Source: Pseudoips prasinana
Lineage: Eukaryota > Arthropoda > Insecta > Lepidoptera > Nolidae
Assembly: GCA_951640165.1 (NCBI GenBank)
Contig: OX621260.1
Span: 14,402,001-14,466,000 of the forward strand
Reading direction: 5' to 3'
Length of the DNA: 64,000 nt
The notes beneath the pieces are model-generated. The model was not told where the DNA came from. It ran no database searches and saw only the letters and a list, made by a program, of their open reading frames with translations. Position numbers and translations under genes: made by a program. Positions 31,001-43,000 of this stretch are shown piece after piece. Numbering within the stretch: position 1 is the stretch's first letter; every line of letters starts with the position of its first letter.

Positions 31001-34000
31001 TAGTCACACAGATAGAAAAAGGTATTCTGAGATGGTCAGGGTATTTAGAAATGATGAATGAAAGAAAACTGACAAAAGAAGTATACCTGGCCTGTGCGAA
31101 TGGGACAACCGGAAGGGGAAGAACTCGTAGAACATTCTGTGACCGAATTGGAGACGTTCTCAAAAAAGGCCAGGACAGAAGTACCCAAAACCGGCGAGCA
31201 TGTATGAAGACTTTAATGACAGTAAACGAGGCAAAGAGACGTGACAAATGGAAATCCGTTGTCTCCGCCTACCCCTCTGGGAAACGGGCGTGAGTTTTTG
31301 TATATATGTATCTAATAACAGGAGCATTGTAAATTGTCATAACATAATTTGTACTAGTAAAACAAAATTGCTTACAATTTTTTGCGATTAAACCTTAGTT
31401 TTTATTTCTTTACTCGTTGAACGAAATAGAAGGAGTACTTACATTATTTCTGACATACTTCTTACCTTACCTTTACTTCACATTGATTACTTAATCGAAG
31501 TATGGGCTACTAAAGTACATATTGAACATTACGGAGGTCGCAAAATAAATAAACAAAAGTTATATTTCACTTCAAACAATACAGCAATTTTGATACATAC
31601 AATATTAAACAAACACATCCGACATGGAAATAAAACTTAAAAAAAAGATACAAGTACAAAACGAAGTTCAAGAAGGGCACACATTCTAGGCTAGTGCCTG
31701 TGAACTTGACCCATTTCTCTAGTCGCCAGTCGTCCGTGTAAAGCATCTGCTACACGGTTGCAAACCAACGTCCCAAAAGAGGTCACCCTAGTGTTTGCCA
31801 TCTATCTAGACTGCACAACTGCCGTCTAGATGGTCACCCTGGTGTTTGCCATCCATCTAGACTGCACAACTGCCGTCTAGATGGATGGCAACCACCAGGG
31901 TGACTTCTGTTGGGATGATGGTTTGCAACCGTGTAGAAGATGCTTAACATCATATTTGTTATTCATATATGCGAGGAATTTTGAGTCAGGAATTTATCCT
32001 AGAGAACGGGCATCAGCGTCTCTCTGAGTACTATGACCATCATACTGGGATCGCCAACCCCTCTGCCAAGCGTGACGATTATACCATATCAATCCAAATG
32101 ACATACACAACTTCATTGTGGAAATCTTTTGGGGAGTGAACGTCATTCGGCTGATGGTATATATATTTCATTATATTGCAGGCTATCACAGAAACCGTTG
32201 GCCACGAAGGGTTGAACATATACGTCACAAAACCTAAAGAAAAATTAGCCACAGGATACTACCACAATGACAATCAAGTCACCTTGTAAGTAAGAAAATT
32301 CAAGTCAAGCAAAAATATATATATAGTTGTGAAAATTCAATATGGTGAGAACTTTATTGGGGCGGTAATAATAATAATATAATTACTAATTAATACCCAT
32401 AATAATATCCTGGGACATTATTTTTACACACGGCCGTCTGAGCCCAAACTAAGCAGAGCTTGTACTATGGAAACCAGATAACTGATATACTACATATACT
32501 ATTATTTTATTTTTTAAATACATACTTATATAGCTAATTACATCCTGAATCAAGACAAACAGACATGTTCATGCACAAATGACACAAATAAATAAATAAA
32601 TATCTTGGCACAACTAACACACTGCTGTCTGATCGCAAACTAGCAAAAGCCTGTACAATGGTAACCAGAAAATTCAGAAACATATTTATATCATCAGAAT
32701 ATATATCATATTTATATATACGAATATTCTTAAAGAGGAACTAAAAGCTCCCCCAGATGTAAAACTTCATCATGATACTGTTAAATGCAATACATGTACT
32801 TGTTATCGATATTTCATTAAAAAAATGTGCGGCAGCCTTCGGGGACTGCCGTTAAGTGTGAAAACTACACAATTCTTTCTTAATAGTTGCCATTTCTGTT
32901 AATAACGCACGGAGGTACGGGTATATCGATGACCCGAGTTCCATGATTTTTGTAAATCAATCAATCAAAATTCTTTATTGCGAACATAGGTTGGTACATT
33001 GCACATTCAAGGATGTTAGTGACATTGAGATCGCTATATCCAGTCGGTTAGAGCATGCAATTAATTCACCCAAAATGTTTTTAACGCGCCTAACAAGTTT
33101 TAACTTCAAAATCTATCTGTTTGTATACTGAAGGGGAAACTTGCCGTATAAATGATCAAATCCAAATTTAAGAAGTAAGTATATGCTGCGGTTCGCGTGT
33201 GTGGGTTCAAAGTTCAAACTATTGGGGCAGCTACGATGTTAACACTTGACCTAAAGCCACAGTCATATGTAACGCATACAGTCAGTACAGACACCATATC
33301 TATGTGCAAGGGTTCATATTTGCATTAAGAAAATATTGTCACGTTTGGGCTTCGAACCCTAGTACCAGTAAGGATGAAGAATGTTCTAAATAATACCAGA
33401 AGAAAAGAAAAAGGATAGCTGAAGAAAAGGACACACAAAATTCTTAAAGAAAAATTTACATTAGATGGTTCCAAAATTAAATAAAAGAGATAGTGCGAGT
33501 TTCTAGAGTGAAAAGATAGAGATAGATAAGGAAGACAAGGACGAAATCATCACGATAATTTTATCATATAGGAAAAGAGTCTCGAAAGAAAATAATGACT
33601 TTCGAAATGTTTAAAATTTGGAGCAATTTGCGGGTGTAGAAGCGGAATATCAAAAGCATAACGGTGAGTTTGATTTCGAGTGAAATCGAAGGCGAATTAA
33701 GAGGATGAAATAAAAGTGGAAAATTGAACAAGTGCTAGTTGATTGGTGGAAGCAAGGAGTGTCAATTGTTCCCTACACACTGAGAAGTGTACCATGTACG
33801 TTGGCGGCTTTAGCAGTGCTCGTCACAGGAACCCTGAAGTGCGCCACGTGTGGACTTAAACAGAGAACTAGTTGCCGAGACTCTAAGTACGTGTTGTATT
33901 TCGTGATTTTAGTGGTGAACCAACTTCACTGTCGACGCCAATAAAAGTTCCTTTACAAACACTAGTTTCTTTTCCAATCCTCTGACTCACAGCTCACCAC

Positions 34001-37000
34001 TATATTATCATGTCTCTGAATTTCGTACAAAATTCTAGTGACTTCTTATACGCCTTTGTCAGAATACACGAAGCCTGTCTCTTATATAATTGATTAGTAG
34101 AGAGTATTTCTTTCAATCGAAATACACTAAATTATCTTATAGAACGCTTAGAGTCCTTAAAGGAGATGTATGCACTAAGTTTAATGTATCTATCTATCTA
34201 TTCCAGACGTTCGCGAACGGTTCAATAAAACTTGGTTGATCATAAACTTTTATATGGCACAATTACTCACCGGAAATGGATATTTAAAAGCAAATTGTTC
34301 GATTTAAAATTAGTTTCATCACTAGTTTGTTTATGGCTACCCACACACACACGATAATATTGTCAATAAAGTACATATTGTCAATAATAATGTGTGTATG
34401 CGGCCCATATTTCGGTATTGTTCAATATTATTGTGGATTTCCAGAAATTCTGATTTTGTCACGGCAATATCGGGGGGAGGCAGGGGTTTTGTCAATAATA
34501 TTGCCGCTTGGGGGCGCGCGGCAATATTTTAGTTGAGAAAAAGATTTCAGGCAGGCGGAAATTCGTGTTTTTGTTGAAATTTCGAGGACGAAAACAGTAT
34601 CAAACCAATATTTATTGGAATTTGTGAAAACACTCGATAAGTTGCTCGATATTTATAAAAAAAAAATAAACCAAATAGCACGGGGGTTAACTATCCGTGG
34701 ACCTCACAGTTTGACGCTATTAGAATATCAGCGCTGTCGCAATATTGGGACGGCCAATGCTGAGATAGATGCCTTTTCACCTAGTACGGACTAACGAATA
34801 ATGAGTAGGTATAAGATTTTAGATGTTAGATTTAGATGTGGTATTTTAGTTAGTTATATTAAAATTTGTGTTTACATTTGTTTTATGCATGCTTTGTCAC
34901 AAGACGACACGCATTTGTAAATCTTTGCAATTCTCATATAAGTGAACTGTAATTGTTCTTTTGAGAATAAATGTTCTTCAAACCTATTTTTATTGTTTGT
35001 TTTCTGTTATTGTATTGTATTGGTAGTTATGTACATCCTGGTAATGAATAAATGATTTTTTCTTTCTTTCACGAGAGAAGAGGTAAGGAAAAAATTTAAT
35101 AATCACGAAAAAATTCAAGGAAAGAATTAAAAGAGATCCATAAATGTAAATCTTTGGGAAAGGGAACCGATGAAGTTTAAAATCGTCATGTAATTTTTAA
35201 AATCACATTCTCCTGTAAGTCGTAGTTCATTTATTAGATTAAAATGATTTAACTCAGTTTTTTTCTCATTCAGTCTTTATTCCATCGTTTCTGTCTTAAT
35301 TGCCTTTTTTTGTAGATAAAATAAATGCAATAAACAATGCAACGACTTTTTTCTTGCTATCCATTTTATAAAACGTACGCGCACAATTCAAGTTGCCAAG
35401 CGACTGAGTCAGATTTTACCACGAAAAATTTACAATAATATTGCGTGGTATGCGGGACCACAAATTGATATTTTTTTTTGACAGTCTTGCATTGACTATA
35501 ACATTGTATGTGTGCAGCTAGCCTAAGCTTATCATCTCAATTTTCATGTTTGCAAATATTCATAATCTCAATGTGATTATACTTTGAGGTGTGATTCTGA
35601 AATCTGATAACTATCGTGTTAAATAGTTTGCAATGAATATCTGAAGTAGTTTATTATACAGATTTTCTAGCAACCAGTAACATCTAGTGTACGGAGAAGC
35701 GCTTTACTGATTGATCAACGCACAACTGAAACCGCTGGGCCTCAAACCATGTAATTTAGCACAAATATTACACACACACACACACCACGAATACTGATAT
35801 ACTTTCTCGTTATAAAATTAAATAATATCACAACATAATTATTGTACGACAAATTAAACTAACCATAACACCTTCATGTTTAGAGATAGGAAAGACTGGT
35901 CATCTGTCATACAAGTTTCCCACGTGTTTCCAGACTTATCCATTACATGGGTTTATTGAAGGCTAGAGCGAACAGGCATCTTAAGGGTGCGCGCGGTCGA
36001 CCCTCGACCACATCTTCATTATTAGGTGAGATAGTGGTCAATCGCAAGCCCATCCAGCATAAAAAAAATATATCAGCTGATAGCAGATGTGTATGTGGTC
36101 ACAAAAAGCTATTTCTCATATTACCTACATATATAATATACTAGCGGCCCGGTACGTGCTTCGCTACGTATGAGGCATAGTAATAAAAAAATGGTAATTA
36201 AGTTTTTTTTTTTTTTTTTTTATTTATTTATTTATTTATCACCTTACATCTATCATTACAGGCATCGCCCAATGCGATAGTTCATTTAAGCTAGATTTAG
36301 ATAGAAGTTCATTTAAGCAAACAAAAAAAATATTTTAAATTGCTAAAAGATGTTGATTTTACACTTTTTCAAGACTTTTTAAAAATTTTCTCTACGTACA
36401 AACCTTTCCTGGACTTCCACGAATAATTCAAGACCAAAATTAGCCAAATCGGTAAAGGCGTTGTTGAGTTATAACATTACAACGAAAAGTGGCATTGATT
36501 TATATATATAGATATACACATACGAATTTCTTTAAATTGTTTAGTTCCATGTGTAAACTAAGTTACCTCCACGTTTTATCTTACTACTTTTATTTTTCAG
36601 TACTTACTACTTATCATATGGGTAGGGGTTACCCTGGTGTCTCTGACATGGCTTAATGACTGTTGCCTAGCGGCTACAACCAGGGCCGGGTCTGAGCATC
36701 TCCGAAGCCCGGAGACGCTCAGAAATTAATCCATTTTGGCGATCACCCATCCATGGACTGACCGCGAGCCTAGTTGCTTAACCTCGCCAATCACTGGTAA
36801 GAGCATCTGGCTCTGAGCGCCTTTCAGTGAAATAAAGTTTTTATGTGATTTTCAGAATTCTGGAAGATTTAGAGTTGCAAAGTTTACCACAGTTTTGGTT
36901 ACCGGAAGTTAAGCTGCCATTGCACTACAATACGATGAGAGTAAAGAGTAGAGTTAGTAAGATAATAATAAATTCTAACTACACGGTGTTAAGAAACAAG

Positions 37001-40000
37001 TCAGATATAGTCACCGATGTGGCTTTGCAAGATCCATACAAAATGTCGCCATTTTTGTATCAACAAGTGGCGAATACTGGCAAAGCTACGTAAGTTTATT
37101 TTGTGTAATATTGCTGGCGATGCTGAACTTTACACTACTAAACTATTTTAAATATCATTACATATCGGGTGCTAATTAAACAGACTTCTTTTTAGTAACA
37201 TTATTTGCCTCTAAATATTTACATAGCCATGTAAATTACTAAGTCAGCCACAATTAACGAGCGTCTGAATGATACTATGTACCTAAGCCACTCTAAATAC
37301 AACTCAGCATGGTGGTGAATGGTGAAATCACCTAAAATCATTGAGATATATTATCTAATGCCAAATGTCTTTGTATTTATTATAAATTGACATATTATGT
37401 CACCCTAAAATTCACAAAGCTCCAAAAAATGAGTTTTTTAAAACTTTCCACCAACATTCGCCAACAATTATAGTGTATCTAGCGCTAGATGGTCATGGAC
37501 AGTTCTAACCTTACCTAACCCAAATAATTTCCTTTTTTTAGTAAATTAGGTGGCAATGTATAAAGAAGAAGAACAAGTTAAGATAATTGTTGATCTTTAC
37601 TTGACGCTTCTATAGAATATTTAGTTGACGTTGTAAAAAAGACCAATTACTTTATTAGAGGCTAAGTATCTCATTTACCCGTTGCTTAGTTATAAAATAA
37701 GAAATTACATCACGTGGCCAATTAAGAAATGTGTGGCTTAACTTATAATTTCTCTGACATATCTCTCTAATATATCGACATGGCAATCGGGGTATGAGGT
37801 GAGGCGTGGGGGAAGGGACACCCCGCATACCGCACGTCACGTTAATGGAAAATTGTGATATTGAACGAAAAACACAATAATTATAAATTAATTGCCAAAT
37901 AACTAAAACTGCGCAGCTTCGCGCGCACCTAACATGGCGCTTATTTGCTCAGTATTTCGCGCCGAAAACTAAAATGTCCCAACTAAAAATGCCCCGTCCT
38001 TTTCATAAGAACTATCTCAGAAAGAAAGAAATTTAGGTGGTATTGCATGGAATCGGGGGATATATATTAATTATCAGTAAATAATTAGGCTCAAGGTCAT
38101 CCAAACAGCAATGGAGAGGGCTATGCTTGGAGTTTTGGTTCGCCCGTGGATCTCAGCATTTCTGATTCGAACTCGTGAATGAACAGAAATGCTGAGATCC
38201 ACGGGCGAACCAAAGTAACCGACGACATACTGAAGTAAAAAGATGGAATCGTCCTAATCACATAAAGATTTGTACTGGGTGGGGATTGAACTCACGACCT
38301 CTGGTTTAGCAGTCAGGGTCACTAAACACTAACATAACATGCCAGGCCAAAAGGGTTTTAAATGGTTATTGTGACACATTTGGTAATATTAATATTTATA
38401 TTTTTTAACTAAGCGTAGCCTGTATGTACAGACGCCAGCACATCCACCAACCCCAATCTGTCAAATTTATTTTATCTATTTAGAACTTAATCACATACGT
38501 ATAAGAGCCTATGCATACCACGTTTTTTAAGCGCACCGTCGACGCATGTTTATAAAACGCGCGTCGACGGCGCGATTTTTTCATACAGAGCAGTTTGTTG
38601 TCGTTTGAATCGATACAAATGCGCGTTAATATCGCGTCTGTATCGCTAGACACGCGCGTCTGTATCGCTACACGGGCGCGTTTGTATCGATTCAAACGCG
38701 GATTTGAATTTATACAGGTGTGCAAGGGTCCACAGGCTGCGTCTGACTTGCGTGTGTATCGCGTCTGTATCGCTACAATCACGTGTCGACGGCGCGCTTA
38801 AAGAACGTGGTGTGCATAGGCCCTAAGGTTCACTTTCAACTGGGGAAATTTGACAGATTGGAGTAGCTTGAAGTGCTGGCGTCTGTACTATGGTTCTTTA
38901 TTCGCTTTTCAGAATTATAGTAGAGGGCTGTTTGATGTCAGGATATGCGATAACGACTCTGAATGGGCAGTCGGTTAATATGGGTTACGAACACTTTAGG
39001 TTACAACACTGCACATACACTTTGGAGGTAAGCAATTGTCAAGCATTTTTTCTAGCCAAATGAATATAATGGACCAATTCATCTTCTAACATCCTCCATT
39101 TATTTCTTTCTGATTAAATTCGTTGCGGGATCCAAGATAGTTAAAGCGATTCCCCGGGACATGCCTGAGCCTCACCGCTCAGTGTCATTTCATTGTGTGC
39201 CACTGTTGATCCTGGCTTACAGGAGTTGCAGTGGTGGGTAAGAGGGAGGGACTAGTCCCGAAAAAATAAACAAAAGAATGTAATAATAATAATATCTTTA
39301 TTCAGTAAGTACTTAAGTCCAATTAACAATTTACATCTGTACCTGAACTAGGCTTGACGCCTGTATCTCAGGTAACAGTGCTCATTCTCCAATCCATGCA
39401 GTTATACTGAACAATGACTAACAAAACAAACTTAAAAAATTAAAATAAAAATAAAAATAAAAAAAGAAAAAGAAGAGAAATATTATACATAGACATATAT
39501 TTTTATATATAACAAAAACTAAAACCATTATCGTATCTTAAAATTAACTTATGGAATCCTCTCTGTGCGTGTGGTGAATATAAGTGAGTGTATGTGATTG
39601 CATGCCTTTACATGGCTTCCTATTGTAACAATAGTAATATCCTGGAACATTATTCACATACAGTCATCTGATCCCAAGCTAAGCAGAGCTTCTACTATGG
39701 AAACCAGATTACTGATATATTATTACATGTACTACTTTTCTTTTATAAATACATACTTATATCGTTAACTGCTATGCCCCGCGGTTTCAGTCGCGTTAAA
39801 GTAGTTTTGGCGTAAAAGAGGAACAAACATATATTTATAATATTAGTAGGATGTGCACCTCTAGCGTTTTTGGCAGTGCACGCCGGAATAGCTCGCAGAT
39901 GGTAGATATTTTCCTACTTGACACTTATCGTCATATTTTGGAAAATTTACGCAATATCTATATAATTTGTAGCTGATGTGTTATTCTGATGTATAAGCTA

Positions 40001-43000
40001 TAATTTTGTAAAGTTTCATTAAAATCCATTAAGTAGTTTTTACGTGAATGAGTAACAAACATCCATACATCCCTCCATACTTACAAACACTACCGTTTAT
40101 AATATTAGTAGGATTACACCCAGACTAAGGATAAACAGACATGTTCATGCATACAAATATCTGTCCTGCGTGGGAATCGAACCCACAACCAGCGGCGTGA
40201 TTGACAAGTATCTTACCAACCACGCCAACCGGCCCGTCGTAATAATGTTGGAGGTAGAACAATCTCTGACGAAATAGGTAGGTATAGTTAGTTTAGATAC
40301 TTAGATATAGTAGTTAGTTTAGATACTTAGAAAACATCTATTAGCAGAAGCTATAGTACTAGCATAGCATACTTTAATATTATGCAAAACTGTCTCAAAT
40401 TTATCTTCTTCAGACAAGGGTTTGGAGAGACGCGCAAACATACCCGATAAAATTGCCAAATAAATACCTAGTTATGTTTTCCGTATCACTCTATACTCCT
40501 CATATTGTTAAAACTAGTCAAACAGAATTTAATTAGAATCTAACATTAGATCGAAGTACAATTCGGTTACCTATATAGGTCTTACGCTGTCTGGATGACG
40601 GCCAGCAAGATTATCGCTACCCCATCTCATCCCGAGGGGGGCAGCAGCATTTTGAGTACTATAACTATCTTACACCCGACTGCCAAGCGTGGCGATTATG
40701 GCATATTCCTCGAAATGATAGTCACAACGCATTGTGGAAACCTTTTGGGAAGGCCTTTGTCCACAAGTGGACGTCATTCAGCTGACATGATTATAGGTCT
40801 TGGGTTGGATAAGTCGTCTGTTTTATTCTGTACACAATTGTTCTAGTCTGAGGCTAACACTGGGTCAACGGACAATACTTAAACTAAATAAGTATAGAAA
40901 CTGGCAAGCAACCTATTAGTTAACTTCACAAATAAATGATGATTATGATTTTGATTAACTCCAATATAAATGTAATAAATCGTTATATTTAATTTAATTT
41001 ATTATTAATTTACGTATAATATTCTATTTTCCAGATATTACAGCCAGACACAGGAATACCCCCAGTAATTGTACAGTATAATCCAAATGGGAAAGGTTAG
41101 TTGTAAATAGTTTTTAATTATTGAAAATGGTGACTTATGGTCGAAACAGGCATAGACTATAACAATGTAGACTGTTTAAAAAAATCTTCTGAAAAGGCAA
41201 TAGATAATGCCCCCAGTTGCATGCAATACCAACTTACTACTTACCATAAGGTTAAATCGGAGACGTTCTCAAGAAAGGGCAGGTCAGAAGTACCCTAAAC
41301 CGGCGAGCATGTATGAAGAATATAATGACAGTAATCGAGGCAAAAGACGTGTGCAAAGATCGTGACAGATGGAAATCCGTTGTCTCTGCCTACCCCTCTG
41401 GGAAACAGGCGTGTGTCTATGTATGTATGTGTAAAGTTAGTTTACCTAGCGAAATTTTAGTATAGCTAGAAAAATTCACAGGAATCAGATTCTCAGCGTG
41501 CCGATGGGTGCTGACGAACTATCAAACAGTTGCCAAAAAAGTTCAGTTACGTCGCGTCACGCATCTCTTTTTATCACACAGTGTTGCTGCTAGTGACATT
41601 TCACTCGCTCAGCCCTTTGATGCTTTATTCCGCTAGGTATACTAACTTTATGCTACTTACTTAGTTATAGTATGGGCAGTGGTTACTCTAGTGTCAGAGT
41701 TGCTCAATCGCCCACTAGGCCTCTGACATGGTTTAAAGGCTGTTGTCTAATGACTACAACTGGGGCCGAAAGCTTAACGTGCCTTCCGAAGCACGGAGAC
41801 TCTCATGAATAAAACCGTGCGGTGTACCATCTATGAACTGACCGCGAACTTAGTTGCTTAACCTCGGCGATCACATACGGACTGGTGACAACATCTAGCT
41901 ACTTATACTACACTAATATACAACTAAACGAATTTTTATATTATTGCATTTCTTTCTTAAGAAAAGGACAGCATATTTTTAGTTGTGGCGCGAAGTACTG
42001 ATTATATAATATTGTTATGTGCGCGAGTAACTGTGTAGTTTTAGTTATTTTGCAATTTAATGTATGCTTTATTCACTTCATGTTTGCTATACTAGAGAGA
42101 GATGTAATAATATTTAAATTAGTTAGTGGTGTAAAGTACAGCATCGCCAGCAAAATAAACTTACGTAGCTTTGCGAGTATTCGCTACTTGTTGATACAAA
42201 AATGGCGACATTTTGTACGGATCTTGCAAAGCCACATCGGTGATTATATCTGATTTGTTTCTTAACACCATGTAGTTAGAATTTATTATTATCTTTATTT
42301 GGCAACATTGATGATTGAAGAATAACTGTTTTTTTATTTCCTAGAATTACTTATAAAGTTGTTTACTCAAAAAATTCGTTGTAGGCATATCCCTGGAACT
42401 TTTGCTGTTGAAGCAAATGACCGAGAACGTGGTACCGAAGCTACAGGCTGCTTTGTTTAGTTATGCTAATACCACTGCACACTTTGGGGACAAACTTTTT
42501 AGTATTCAGTAAGTTTAACTATATTATTGATCTACCGGGAACGTGTTTATCTGTGGTTGTATGTGGCTAACACAAATGAATTGATATTTATCTGTAGTTG
42601 TCTGTGGCTAGCACAGGTAAATTGATGTTTATATGTGGTTATCTGTGGCTAGCACAGGTAAATTGATGTTTATCTGTGGTTGTCTGTGGCTAACACAGAT
42701 AAATTGATGTCTATCTGTGTTTGTATATAGTTAACACAGATAAATTGATGTTTATCTGTGTGTGTATCTGTTCATTTCGAAGAACATCATTGCATCCCAA
42801 AACACCAGTAAACTTCTTGAACACGCCTATCGTGTGCGTCTTAATTTTTTTTACCTTTATCGACTACGAATCGATTTACTATGAATATATTTTTTTTAAG
42901 TGGCATCTCTTTTCTTGTCCATGTATTGTTTATATAACATGTAACTTAATTAACGCACAACCTCAAAAACCCCAATTAGAATATTATGTTGTAATCATAA

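Noticed and set aside
33732..33944. 70-residue frame with a hydrophobic stretch
   Set aside because: No splice continuity with the neighbouring exons, no recognised motif, and AATAAA directly after it suggests a retroelement end.
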